Assembly: GCF_023159225.1 (NCBI RefSeq)
Contig: NC_063162.1
Coordinates: 97,296,880-97,360,879, forward strand
DNA length: 64,000 nt
Source: Perognathus longimembris pacificus
Taxonomy: Eukaryota; Chordata; Mammalia; Rodentia; Heteromyidae
Direction of reading: 5' to 3'
Both the position numbers and the translations under genes were made by a program. The notes under the pieces are model-generated. The model had not been told where the DNA came from. It searched no databases and saw nothing but the letters and a program-made list of their open reading frames with translations. Shown here piece by piece: positions 35,548 to 47,449 of this stretch; position 1 is the stretch's first letter, and every line of letters begins with the position of its first letter.

Positions 35548-35744
35548 TTTTTTTTTTTTGGCCGGTCCTGGGCCTTGGACTCAGGGCTTGAGCACTGACC
35601 CTGGCTTCTTTTTGCTCAAGGCTAACACTCTGCCACTTGAGCCACAGTGCCACTTCTGGCCATTTTCTGGTGCTGGGGAATCGAACCTAGGGCTTCATGT
35701 ATGGGAGGCAAGCACTCTTGCCACTAGGCCATATCCCCAGCCCC
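35548..35744 (-). mobile_element. dimeric ID-like SINE
   Basis: Reversed dimer; flanked by CTTTCACTTGTTTTT (35533-35547) and CTTTTACTTGTTTTT (35745-35759), a 15-bp duplication with one difference. A short internal deletion removes the TATATG-type linker between units near 35668. A B1- or 7SL-like remnant follows at 35755-35835 on minus. Confidence 0.92.
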
Positions 35745-35839
35745 CTTTTACTTGTTTTTTGAGATAGGTTCTTTCTGTGTAACTTACGCCTTAGCTTCCT
35801 GGGTATTGAGATTACAGGCATGTACACCTGGCTTTGTGT

Positions 35840-38589
35840 TTTCTTTTTTAACTAAAATAAAGATTAAATGCAGTTGCTATCAGTTAAACTTAGTCATTTG
35901 AACTTGGGACAATGTGTAAATTACTACTGTTTTACTTGGTAATGACAAAAACCCACCTTGAAATTACTGGCTTTTATAGAGCTGACATTGGGCAAAACTT
36001 AACACAAGAAGTTAAATCATATCTCAAGGGCTCTGTTGCCTTTGCTGTATGTCTATGTGGTTGTGGCTTTTGGATAAGGAGAAAACAAAACATCTTCCTC
36101 TCAATACCCATACACAAAATTAAGTGGAAGAATGTAGGTCCTGCATGGCACCCATCCCTACTTTTAGATATACCACAAGATTCCTCTGAAGCTAGGGAGC
36201 TGGGGTACCCACTTACTATGAGTGACAGCCCTATCTGAGTCCTGCCATTGGAGGAGGGGCAGCCCCTGGAGGAGGAGGAGTGCTGGCAGCCAGCAACCAC
36301 ACTTTCACTCCAGGCCAATGAATGGCAGAGTGTTTGTTATTCAAGAAACCGCTCCTCCAGAGCTCTGCTCTCTTGACGCCAGATAAATGAGGTTGCACAG
36401 CCTTTGGATTACTTTTTCTCTTTGAGAACATAAAAAATAAAATGTGATGTGTTTTAAAAAATCACCTGTACTATCATTTTCTAAGTCAGAATTTTGTATG
36501 TAAAGTAGAAGTAAAGAGAACCGTTTTCTCACTAGCATTTTAACAACTACCATAGTATTAAAATCTTGGACAGTTGAAGCCAGTCTGAATGGGGAAAGGC
36601 AACTGAGTTTAAAATATTCTTTAAAAAATATTCTTTAAATTCTAAGTGAAGAGTAGAAGAAGGATGTGGCTTTTTAAAAAATGTGTGTGTCATCCTTTAC
36701 TGACAGTCACTGTGGAAAGAATTATTTTGGCATAAAAGTTCTCTAGCCTTGTTAAGCCACATTAACCAATTGTGTAAACATACTCGAAGAACTGTTGATA
36801 TTGCTTAAGTGGTCTCATTGATAGGCTATCCCCAGGAGAGTTTAACCTACTTTCCCTTACTTAGATAGTGACAGGAATGGCATCTTTCTCTTTTCCTTAA
36901 CCCTAAAAAGACTTTGCTGCTTGAGGATTAGGGTTAAGGTTAAATTAAGATAAAGGAAAGAGAAAAGAGCCCCACCTATTTATTTAAAATAAAGATTTGC
37001 TGCTTGATACTGGAATGTAGAATTAGTAAACTGATTTTGTGACTCACAGGTTGGTACTATGATACAGACAGATCCCAAGATCAAAGACAAATCCTCTGAT
37101 TATCATTTACAGTCTAATTAGAATTTACAGGAGATGTAGCCCTCTATTAGGTTTTCCATGCCAGACATGAAAGATGTGTTTATCTTTCCTTCCTGTTTCC
37201 ATGAGTTTAGTTAGATTGCTTCATGCCATCAGCAACTGAGATACTTGGTGGTGTGTATGAAATTTTCTTGTTTGGATTCTGCAGGAATCTATGCTCTTGT
37301 GATTTTAAAACAAGTACAGCAAGTTTGCTCGTTCACAGAATTTTTTTTTCTTTACCTTCATTATTTGTATTGGACTTCTGTAGGTAATAGCAAATATGTC
37401 GAGTGTTCTAGAAATTTGTGTATGGGTTGTATTTTAAGCTTATTATCATCTGGTAGACATAATAATAGGAAAGGAAATGGAATTCCTTGGTTATATATCT
37501 TTCTTGTATGTGTCTGCGTTTAGGCTAGCTTAATTATTAAAATATTAAGACATATTAGATCCTTAAGTCTTCTTGTCTTTCTGCAAATACTACTCAAATG
37601 TCTCTAGTAGTGTATAAGGTCAAGGACTGCAAGGGTGGGGTCGTTGATGGGTCTCAAAGAGCCCACAGTCAATGCTAGCTGGTGCAAATGTTTGTGAAGC
37701 CTGCCTGCAGTCTCAAGAAAAAAAGTGTTGAGTTGTAAACTGATGAGCACAATGGTAGAATCTTTAATAGAGGCTAAATACAAGTAAGTCGTTTAGAAAG
37801 ATGAGTGTATAGAAGGTGAAAGTTTAGATAATTAATTGTTGTTTCTTGCTGAAGGAACACTATGCTTTCATTCTTGCCTACCAGGCTATTGACCTCTGGC
37901 GAGGGAAATAGTGGTGCTTGATTAGGGAGACCACCCAGTGCTGTCAGAAAGATATCTGTGTAATCTCTTACTTCCATGTTCAGATTGTTAATTTACTAAG
38001 GAGATTAAGATCCTTTTCAGAGGGACTAGACAGGATTTCGGGGCTTTCTGTTCCAGCTGCTCCTCCTTCAGGGGGCTGTCTTCCAGCCCTCCTTTTCTGA
38101 AAAATGTTTTATAAACCCCTTGAGTTCTTTTTGCTGCCTTTGCATTTCAATACCTACTCTTAGAGCTTGATCTTACACCATCATCTTGCTTAGCTCTCTG
38201 ATGTTTTGTGAATGTACCTTTGTTTCACCAATTTAAGTGTCTTACCAATTCGATTTGCAGAATGTTTTGTAGAGAAAAATTTTATTATCTCCTTTGATAG
38301 TCTCAAAAGCTGTTTGAGAGAGTTATGCACAGAGCCTATGGTTTGCTGATGAGCTGAGTCACAGAGTACAATGCTTATGGAGCATTTGTTCTGACTGCAG
38401 TCCATTGAGGTGGACAAATGGGTCCTAATAAGTGTAATACACAGTCCTGTTGTATAGAAACTTATATAATCTGGACAGAGAGGGGAATTCTACATAGTTA
38501 CCTAAATTATGGCAGTTTATTTTGTGTAAAGTGGGAAAAGGGAATTGTTGCTGGTTAGGGAATATTTCTAGGGAAGAAAGGTCATACAT
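35840..38589. other. unassigned unique sequence
   Basis: 2.7 kb with no recognised gene. Frames around 35912-36431 on both strands overlap and conflict, with no supporting motif. A hairpin lies at 36895-36939. Confidence 0.4.
36895..36939. repeat. 12-bp inverted repeat, TTAGGG-containing
   Basis: CCTTAACCCTAA (36895-36906) pairs exactly with TTAGGGTTAAGG (36928-36939) across a 21-base loop. Flanks add a looser C/T-rich versus A/G-rich match (36884-36894 and 36952-36965). Confidence 0.85.
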
Positions 38590-38907
38590 AGTTATCTCTT
38601 AGTTTCCAAGGGGAATTGATTCTAGGAACCCCTCAGATACCAAAATCCAACAAAGCCTTTCCTACAATGTAATACATATTCAGTTGTGTATTTTAAATCA
38701 TTTGTAGTTTACTTATAATACTAATGCAATGTAAATGCTCTGTATGTAGGAGTTATGTTGTATTTTATGTGGAATAATGCCAAGTTAAAAGAAATTCTGC
38801 ACATGTTCAACTCACACACAGTCCCCACTTCCCTCCCCCACCCCCATTATCTTTCATCTGTGTTTGGTTACTTCATGGATGTAGCATTCACAGAGGACTA
38901 ACTGTAT
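38590..38907 (-). mobile_element. MER2/Tigger-like DNA transposon remnant
   Basis: The plus strand follows the reverse of a MER2-type non-autonomous TcMar-Tigger element: AGTTTCCAAGGGGAATTGAT, CTAGGAACCCCTCAGATACC, AAAATCCAACAAAG, AAATCATTTGTAGTTTACTT, ATAATACTAATGCAATGTAA, ATGCTCTGTATGTAG, GTGGAATAATGCCAAG, GCACATGTTCAA, and the end GAGGACTAACTGTATA. Terminal repeats are decayed. It has no transposase. It is an ancient fossil. Confidence 0.78.
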
Positions 38908-39439
38908 ATTAGAACAACATGAGTAAGACTTCAGCAGATGCAGAACATCATTTTCAGAGAGGCAATGGAGAAAAATGTCAGAAATGCAAGCCATATTTTA
39001 GGAAGAGGAAATAGGGTAGTTTATCCGAGGTTGTTTGTTGATTGGTTGTTGATTTTGTTCAGTGAGGCAAGAAAGAAATCTATCTGAAACTCAGGTTGAA
39101 GTAAGGTGGTTAGGCATGTAGGTTGCCAGACTCAGGATTCTACTCAGGTGATGTGTGTGCTCAAGGCAGGGAGTGACCTGATAGCTGTGATGACAGGAAA
39201 GCAATGGAGAGTGACTAGAAATGAGTGGGGCTAAGTGATGATACAAAGGGCTACCTGTTAGTTACTTAACAGTGATCTGGAGGTGGGAAGGGGAAGAAAT
39301 GCTATTGTGAGATGTGGTGAAGGAAGAAAGGTCAGTCCCAGTGAAATGATGGGCAATGAATGAGTGTAGTTTGTGGAATATAGGTTACAGTTGCAAAAAA
39401 ATTGACTTAAGAAAATATATCATTAAAAAAAAAGTCTTT
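38908..39439. other. unassigned sequence
   Basis: Nothing recognised. Confidence 0.4.
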
Positions 39440-39675
39440 TCCCTTCTTTTGGTACTGGTCCTGAGGTGTGAGCTCCGGCTGGGCACTATCCCTAAAACTC
39501 TTTTGCTCAAGCCTAGCACTCTACCACTTGAGATATACCTCCACTGGGGCATTTTGATGGCTAATTGGAGATAATAGTCGCACATAGCTGCCCAGACTGA
39601 TTTTGAACATGATCCTCAAATCTCAGCCTCTTGAATAGCTAGAATTATTGGCATGAGCTGCCAGTGCCTGGCAAG
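39440..39675 (-). mobile_element. old 7SL/tRNA-type composite SINE
   Basis: Minus strand: GCAGCTCATGCCAATAATTC head, TAGCTATTCAAGAGG, then ATCTCAAGTGGTAGAGTGC, TAGGCTTGAGCAAAAG and the CCCAGCCGGAGCTC end. An A9 run precedes it on plus. Confidence 0.85.
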
Positions 39676-39973
39676 AAAACATTTCTAAAAAGGCATGCTT
39701 GTAACATTGTATCGGTAGGTAAAAAGCAGGGCTTTGGTTTCATTCACAGGGATGAATTGTGGCCAGCTTTCTCTGGTTTTTGTTACATCTTCCATAGCAA
39801 CCAACACAGAGCCACTGTATTGATAGTCACTGACTTCAGAAATGAGATTCTTTCCATTGGCTTGAAGTAACTCAGAGGAAGCTGAGCTGGATCTTACCTT
39901 AAGGGTAAAGCTTATAGTATAATAAGAGTAAATGAGAATAGGCAAGAAATATATGATTTTTAATGGAAATAAA

Positions 39974-39998
39974 TGTGCGTGTGTGTGTGTGTGTGTGC
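39974..39998 (+). repeat. (TG)n microsatellite
   Basis: About 12 units. Confidence 0.95.
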
Positions 39999-40770
39999 TT
40001 TAGCATTATCAAGTGGTTGTAAAACACCCATTTATAACTACTGACACACTAAATTAAAATAGTTTTCTGCCACTTATAAGTCTATGAAGCCTTACTAAAC
40101 AATCATTTGAAATTTCGTTGAGTATATTAAATTATAGTTTCTTTGATATTTTAAGTATTTGATACTGCTAATCTTAGTAAAGATATATATGAATATATAT
40201 GAATAAATAAATATATAAATAAATGGGATCTGTGTGTTTTGACTGATCATCAAGTATGATTTTGAAAAATAATTGCATGCTCTAAGTATTTGTCCACACA
40301 GAAGAATGTAACTGATAATTTAACTATAAATTTCTGAATCTTATTTTCTAAAATAAGTCTAAAGTCTAAAGATAATTCATTGTCCTCAGGAGTCCCGAGG
40401 ATTGTACAAGAAAAATGTGAGAGCACAAAAAAGATATTAACTTATCCAGACTTACTAGTAATAAGTTTTGTATTTTGTCTCTATGACTAACTCATTTGTT
40501 AAAGGAGTGTATTTATGGAATTTTATGCTATGTGCAAGGTATTGGGGATGTAGATTGTGAATGAGATTGTCAAGTTTTGGCCTAGAAATGGTTTTGAATT
40601 CCTCTGATCAGAAGTATCAGCAGCCTCTGAGAATTTGGAGGTGGTTATGGGCACTCTGTTTTAACATGCCCTGCTGATGATCTGGTACAGGAGAAAACTA
40701 TATTTCAGTATCATTAGTTCCTTTTTAATTGTATGAATTCTATTTATTTAAAAACACTTAGACACGGATT
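39999..40770. other. unassigned AT-rich sequence
   Basis: A faint L2/MIR-like stretch (TATGTGCAAGGTATTGGGGA, 40528-40547) is present; nothing else recognised. Confidence 0.4.
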
Positions 40771-40774
40771 TTTA

Positions 40775-40860
40775 GTCCCCACCAGCACTGTGCAAAAAGG
40801 CTGAGTGGGAACTTGAGACCCTGAATTCAATTCCCAGTATTAATCCATTAAAAAAAGTTT
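40775..40860 (+). mobile_element. ID-like SINE remnant
   Basis: CCTGAATTCAATTCCCAGTA (40820-40839) matches the B-box end of the ID-like family, followed by an A-run. Head degraded. Confidence 0.55.
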
Positions 40861-41000
40861 TTAGCTTTATATATATATGTATATATATTATTATATATAT
40901 AATATATATTATTATATATAATATAATAATATAATATATAATAATAATAATATAATATAATATAATATAATAATATATAATAATATATATATATATATAT
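40861..41000. repeat. complex (TA)/(TAA) microsatellite
   Basis: About 130 bases of TA and TAA/TTA units only, abutting the tail of the next SINE. Self-complementary, so it can extrude cruciforms; likely length-variable and fragile. Confidence 0.97.
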
Positions 41001-41195
41001 TTTTTGCCAGTCCTGGGCTGTGGACGTAGGGCCTGAGCACTGTCCCTGGCTTCTTTTTGCTCAAGGCTAGCACTCTGCCATTTGAGCCACAGTGTCACTT
41101 CTGGTCTTTTGTATATATGTCGTGCTGGGGAATCGAACCCAGGGCTTAATGTATACGAGGCAAGCACTCTTGCCACTAGGCCATATTCCCAGCCC
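41001..41195 (-). mobile_element. dimeric ID-like SINE
   Basis: Complete reversed dimer. Its A tail is only five bases before the AT-rich microsatellite, which probably grew from the tail. Intact B box (GGTTCGATTCC reads GGGTTCGATTCC on minus near 41131-41142). Confidence 0.93.
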
Positions 41196-43627
41196 TGTGT
41201 GTATATTTTGATATTTAAAAGTCACTGGGCAAAAGAGAGCATTTTGACTCCCAGACAGTGACATTAAAAAAAAATGCACTTTACTGTTCATCTCTTAAGT
41301 CATTTAATCTCTTTGAGCCATATCAATTTAGCATTCCCTTTTTGGATAAATTGAAATAGCATCATTTGACTTGCTCATCAAAGTCATTGGAGACTCTAAA
41401 AGAAATGTCTGATTCAAGAGCACTTGGATCTGCAATTTTTATATTATGGGTGCTTAATAAACTAAGTTTATACCAATATTCTAATACCTGGAAAACTAAA
41501 ATCTGTGTTTGGAAAATGACCAGTATGTAAATGACATGCCATTGTTTTATTGATTCTATTTCTGTGTATGTTTTAAGTCTGAAGAAGAGCAAAGTATTCT
41601 GTAAGTCCCAGCTGTCCTTAAGTACACTGTTGCTATGTTGCTTTTCAGGAGAGGATCAGCAAGAGAGGATATTGAAATTATGGAGAATATTTTAAGTCTG
41701 AGGACTTCTGATACCATGGGCTGCTGCATGAACTGATTATCTATCAGGAACTTTTTTGGGGGGTCCAAGACCAGGACTCAAACTCAGTATCTCATGCTTT
41801 TGCTCACTGGCTGATGTTCTACTCCTGAACCACGCCTCCAACCTTTATCATCATGAACTTCTTCACCCTCACCCAGAGCCAGGGTTCTTGGGATAGTCTT
41901 TGCCTGATGGAGGGATAGATATCAGTGTCCATGTTAAAATACCTGTATCAGAGAACAGTGGTCTTATTTTGTAGATCACATTCAATATGTCAATTGTCAC
42001 CTTTATTCATTTAACGGTTAATTGTCTAATACTTTCAGTAGTGACGCCTAGAAGATGTGACAAATGTAGAAGATGATATATTTTCATATTGATCAGTCTT
42101 TCAAAATTCAAGTATCAAACAGTATCTAACTAGCAATAGAGATGTTGCTCTAAGTTGGAAAAGCAATGATCGCCTGATTTGTGATTGTCATTCTCAAACA
42201 TATTCGTTCTTTAGGCTGTCACTCAGAGTTGATTCTTTTCATCTAAAACATTAAACAAAAACATTAAACATTTTCTACACTATTAAATTCTACAAGAGGC
42301 ATGTCACTTTTTATCAAAGTGGTGGTCTATTTTTATTATTGCTAACCTTTCACCTGGAGGTTGATGTTGCTGAAATGTTTCTTCCAAAGTGCCTACTATG
42401 AAGCCTTTAATGCATTGCTTACTTTTTCAGTAAGAAGGATTGATAGGGGACAATCCATTTGTTTTGCTAGGGCAATGTGTCCTTCACACTTGTCTCACAT
42501 TCTATATTGGAACTGGCAATTAATTTTCTAGTTTAAATAATTACTGATAAGAAATAATGTTGTTGGAATCGTCCACCACTTTAACCCACAGTTGGCCCGT
42601 CATTTGCACTGAAGATACGGCTTAGTGGATGGAGAAGTGTACTAGAATCTGAAAGTGCCTTCAAAAATTGACTCAGCTAAATTTTATACAGCTAGCAATT
42701 CAAGTTTTTAAGTTTAGAATGGCCTATTTTTGTAAAATAAATTGTAAATACCCATCATATGTACCACATTTTAAGTTATTTCTGACTTCTCAGTCATCCT
42801 TTGATGGAAACCTTACCTTAAATCTGAAACCAATAAAAGATGAGCCACTGGTAGTAGCTGAGCTTCATTTCATTTTAATTTTCCTGCTTATTTCCAAAAA
42901 GTTGTGCTCACTGTTAAAAAATTAGCTTTGTGCTTTTTAGGTTTCTTTCTTTTAATTAAATGTAATTTTAAAATGGCCTTATTTGATTAATTTATGCTGT
43001 TTTCCTTTTGTTGTGAGAAGAATTAATTAAAAACTTAGCAATTTGGTGCATGGTGGTAACAAAGGCAGGAGTCTAAAATTCATTGTGGGACAGCCTGCAA
43101 AGACAAATGTAATTTTTTTTTTTTGGTAAAATATTGAATGATAAAAGTTGCATGTTGGGGGAATGCTAGCAATTGAACTCACAGTCTTGCAATGAACAAG
43201 AAGCATTTATGTTTTTCTGGGAATAAATTATTTTTAAGCAGTGTTAGAAGATTGAGGAATACCCATTTTTAACTAGCATGAGGCTAATTTAAAATTGCTC
43301 TCTGCCATTTATTACAAAAAGCTCTGCAAAGACTTATTGACTAACTAAAATTTTGCCCAGTCATTGCCTTAGTCCTTTTGCTTTTGTTTTTAGATAAAAT
43401 CTTGCACTAACTTTGCCAGCTCTGGCCTTGAACTGTGATCCTCTGCCTCCTGAGGCACCTGTCACCATACGTGGCCAAGGATCAATTTCATGGTTTCCAT
43501 CTGTCATCCCAGATTTTGTGAGCTTTAAGTTACCATTGAAAATGACTTGATTAGGCATCTGTGTAATTAGTAATCTTTTTGTTACTTTATTTTGAAATGT
43601 TTAATTTTTTTTAATTTTAATATTTAT
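41196..43627. other. mostly unassigned AT-rich sequence with SINE remnants
   Basis: Old minus-strand tRNA/7SL-type SINE pieces at about 41755-41845 (plus: GGCTGATGTTCTACTCCTGA, ACCACGCCTCC) and 43385-43480 (CTCTGGCCTTGAACTGTGAT, CCTCCTGAGGCACC). No gene recognised. Confidence 0.5.
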
Positions 43628-43775
43628 TTTTTTTTCAAATTTTTATTATCAAACTGATGTACAGAGAGGTTACAGTTTCATATGTTAGGCATTGGATACA
43701 TTTCTTGTACTGTTTGTTACCTTGTCCCTCATACCCCCTTCCCCCCTCCCCCTTACCCTTTCCCCCCCTGAGGTG
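43628..43775 (-). mobile_element. LINE-1 3' terminus fused to a SINE
   Basis: Reversed L1 3' UTR end, nearly identical in order to 29585-29738 (AAATTTTTATTATCAAACTG, C/T block, CCCCCCTGAGGTGTT). It stops at AGGTGTT and the SINE begins with no long A tail between. Confidence 0.9.
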
Positions 43776-43970
43776 TTTTGCCAGTCCTGGGGCTTGGTCT
43801 CAGGGCCTGAGCACTGTCCCTGGCTTCTTTTTGCTCAAGGCTAGCACTCTGCCACTTGAGCCACAGTGCCACCTCTGGCCTTTTCTATATATGTGGTGCT
43901 GGGGAATTGAACCCAGGGCTTCATATATATGAGGCAAGCACTCTTGCCACTAGGCCATACTCCCAGCCCC
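43776..43970 (-). mobile_element. dimeric ID-like SINE joined to the L1 end
   Basis: Complete reversed dimer with only about four tail A residues at the L1 junction. The L1 sequence does not resume on the far side (43971 onward), and no target duplication immediately flanks the SINE alone. Confidence 0.92.
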
Positions 43971-44105
43971 TACAGTTAAATTCTTATCACATAATAGACT
44001 ATATATTTACCCTTTTAGCATCTTAGTGTGAAGATATGTTGATGTTTCTTATCTTACTAGTATTATACTGATATATCCTTTAGCTTGGCTTTGTTAGACA
44101 CATAA

Positions 44106-44151
44106 ACACACACACACGCACACACACACACGCACACACACACACACACAC
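44106..44151 (+). repeat. (CA)n microsatellite
   Basis: About 22 units with CG interruptions at about 44117 and 44131. Confidence 0.97.
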
Positions 44152-45414
44152 TCCCCTTTGGTTTGCTTTGAATGGTAGATGAGTTTGGTTTTGTAACTTA
44201 AAATCTGTAACAGGACAACTGGATCTCCCTGTGTGCTTATTTTCAGTTGAACTAAGATTGGACCTTTTCAATACTGGAAGCTAAGAATTGCTGTACACAT
44301 TGCTTTTCTCTGAACTCTTACTTGTACAGTGTCATGTGAGGGAACTATAGTTTCATGAGGCATGCGTTGTAGCACGTGGATCCAATTATCATTACCGTGA
44401 CCATTTCATTTTGATGGAAAATCTGTAGTAAATCATGAATATTAACTCCATTTGTTAATAATGAAGTCCTTAGCAGCCAGCTGTGCTGAAACTGTCACTT
44501 ATATTTATAGAAGCGTTAAACACTGATACTTTCTGTCATGGAATAGCCCTTTTGTCCACTTTCTGAGCTTGTTATCATAGTAAATGGAAGTGTTATTTTT
44601 CTTTAGTTTTACTAAAATTAAGATTGAGCATGTGACTTTATGTGACACTTCTTTTATAAATAGAACATTTGAGAAAATAGCATTCATTATTCATTTATAT
44701 CCTTTAATGGGCTTTAGTTATTCTCTCTGCCTCAAATTCAGCTAAGCATCAAATTATTAAAGCCTTATTTTAATTTTTTTCGTAAATCACCAGTGGTTTG
44801 TTGCTCTAAAGATTCATAGTTTTGCATTCCTCATTTTTTGCATAACTGATATTTTTCCATCATACTTACCCTAAAGCTAAATAGATTCTTATAATCTCAT
44901 AATTCTTATAATCAGATTTCTATAGATAGTTGGATCATAGACATCCTTTTTCACTCATGACTTATGCTTGACCATTTGAACCACACCTCCACTTGATCAT
45001 AGAAATCTTTATCCTTCTCTCTTACATGCCTATTTCTTGTTGAACTTCTCTCATTATTGCAAAAAGACTTTGATTTGAATGAAAGAAAACCAGCAGGGCT
45101 CTCTGTAAGAAAAGCTCTGGGAATTCACGAGTACAGAAATTATTTGCCAGATTTTTTTTTTTCTCATCATCAACATGAAATTTGGACAGGTGCCCTACTA
45201 CAGTGCATGACTTAGATACATGCTGGTAAAATCAACTTTGGACTCTGTTGTATTCCTCTGAATCTTTAGTGTGCCTTAACACTAAGTGGATCTCTGTGCT
45301 TCTGTGCTTAGTTGTGTGTCAGTTGTGATTCACTGTGTATATCATTGACTCACTCTCCTTTTGTGCTACTACCAGTAAGTAATAGCTACCATAGTTTGTG
45401 CATTGATCTTTTTG
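44152..45414. other. unassigned AT-rich sequence
   Basis: No gene or confident repeat recognised. Confidence 0.4.
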
Positions 45415-45550
45415 GTAGCTACTGTGTAGTAGAAGTACTTAACATGTATGATTTTGTTACCTCTCAAGAATCCTATGTGGTGTTGATATTATTGATGCTG
45501 GTCTACATGTGTGGGAACTGAGGCTGGAAGAGACTTTCTGAGCTATTTAA
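45415..45550 (+). mobile_element. MIR fragment
   Basis: GTACTTAACATGTATGATTT, TTACCTCTCAAGAATCCTAT, GTGGTGTTGATATTATTGAT and GGGAACTGAGGCTGGAAGAG follow the MIR core and 3' half. Confidence 0.78.
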
Positions 45551-46361
45551 ATGGACTATCACCTTCTGTTCACATGTGAAAAGCCCCAGGCTTTCACAGA
45601 TAAACTGTCCTAGTTGTAGGTACAGCTCTTCCTGGTTGTAAAACTGCTTGAAACATTTCTAGGAATTGACTTATATCTCCTAGGAATTGTCTCCAAAGGA
45701 TAATAAAAGTATACAGAAGTAAGTTGCTTAGTCCTGGAGAGGCACTTACTTTGTGTGTTGTGCTTAGTGGAAATAAGGAAGCACTATTCCCTCCTTCATC
45801 ACTAGAAAAATTCAACAAAATAACCACCCTATACTTTTGTCTTCCAGCATTCCCATTATGGCTATGTAATACCTTGTGATTTAAGTCATACTTACTTGGT
45901 TTTCCTTATATTTCTAAGAGTATAGGTAGGAAATGTCTGAATATGTGGCTGTTCTGATGAGCACCTTTGGTCACACATTGGGACTTGGGATCCTGGGAGC
46001 TTGAGAATGGTGTTAAATTGTTCTGGTGCTCAGAGCTGGGAGAAGTTTGAGAGCAAAAGATATGAAATTGTTTTATAGAATAGGATAAAGAGATGGAAGT
46101 AGGTGAGGTAAGCAGATGCTAAAATGCCACCTGGGGCAGATCTGTGAATAGGAACGAGAATGCTAAGTTGTCTGACATCAGCAGGTTTTTGAGAGCCTTG
46201 TTAAGTTGGTAGGATTTGTCTTGAAGGAAATAACTAGGTGCTGGACCTTATGTGGGGGTAAAGAAAGATGGGACAAGGTTATCTCCACCAATGTGGGAAT
46301 GGTGGTCTGAACAGAGAAGGAATAATTGAAGGAAAGATCACTTTGACTACTCATACATTAC

Positions 46362-46615
46362 CTAGTATTGTTAATTTGGACCTTGATATTTTTCCCTTTG
46401 AAAATAAAACAGTGTTTCTTTACTGTTTCAATTGCTGTTTTAGGTGATTCCTTAACTTCCTTAGTCCTACTTGCATTTTTGGGTATACTGGCTCCAAGAG
46501 TAGACACCTTAGAAATACTAATGTCTTCTAGTGAGGAATGAATTTTCACAGCTTCTGTGGACTTGTATTCTCTTGTCCATGGTAGGCCATTTGACATCTT
46601 TGATAGTCTTATTTT
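46362..46615 (-). other. candidate coding exon, weak
   Basis: On minus, a pyrimidine-rich stretch ending in TTATTTTTGCAG (about 46627-46616) precedes 254 bases that stay open in one frame, until an ACTAG/GTAATG donor-like site at 46362/46361; the first in-frame stop (46358-46360) lies just past that site. The 84 encoded residues are Ser/Thr/Lys-rich and mostly hydrophilic, as in a disordered region, with one Met-Ser-Asn-Gly-Leu-Pro-Trp stretch near the start. I do not recognise the protein. Donor position +5 is not G, and no other exon of a gene was found in the window. It could equally be chance or part of an old pseudogene. Confidence 0.25.
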
Positions 46616-47430
46616 CTGCAAAAATAATTATATTTTGTGCACTTTTTGGAATGCTGTTCTTTCCTCCTTTTCTTTTAAATGTGTTTGTTTCTTTCCTACA
46701 CTGACTTTATGAAAACCCGGTTTCTCATACACAGAGGGGGCTATAGACCCATGCTGGCAGAGTAGCAGAAAAGTTTCCACACGTGCTGGGAATATGCCCT
46801 CTGAATGTCCCACTTGCTGAAAACATGATTGTCTTGCCTCCCTACCCCCTTTGCTTTAGTGCTGGCTTATGTCAGCCTACAGGCTCTTTACTTGAACATT
46901 GAAATAGTGGCATATTCAAGTAGGAAGCTCAGAAATCTTAACAACAAAGAGATGGCAGTGGCACCCTCTTCCAGAGCCCAGAATAATTCTGCAGCTGAAC
47001 CAAAATATGTGTCAACTTTATATAACATCTGACTTACCAAATATCTTCTACCTGAGCACAGTATTTCACAGATAATTACATGAAAACATTTGAGCTATTT
47101 TTTTTACCTCAATTCTAGTCTGTCTCTGCACATTAAAAAATAAATAAAAATTGAACATGCCTTAAAATGTCCTTCCCACTCTCTCCCTCCACAAACAAGG
47201 GTTTGAGCTCAGGGCCTTGCTTGCTTGACTGTTATTCTACTACTTGAGTCATGCATCTAACTCTTAAAAAATGCACTTGTTTTTAAATGAATGGATTTTT
47301 CTTTTCAAAAAAATTTTTTTTCTGAACGATACATAGAAAAAATTGTTTTTGTTAAGCGTGGTCTCATGTATTGTTTAATAATTGTACCTATGCTGTCATG
47401 CTTAAATCAAGTTCAGTATATTTATCTTTT
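46616..47430. other. unassigned sequence with a SINE remnant
   Basis: An ID-like remnant on minus is at about 47180-47265 (plus: GGGTTTGAGCTCAGGGCCTT, CTACTACTTGAGTCATGC). The minus frame at 46628-46813 is next to the candidate exon but has no independent support. Confidence 0.5.
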
Positions 47431-47449
47431 CAAACATTTTACTTTTTTT

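Noticed and set aside
35912..36318. Frames of 108 and 114 codons on opposite strands
   Set aside because: Mutually exclusive, unrecognisable, and without splice or start context.
40772..41176. 134-codon minus frame with a long Tyr/Ile run
   Set aside because: Product of translating a SINE and the TA/TAA microsatellite.
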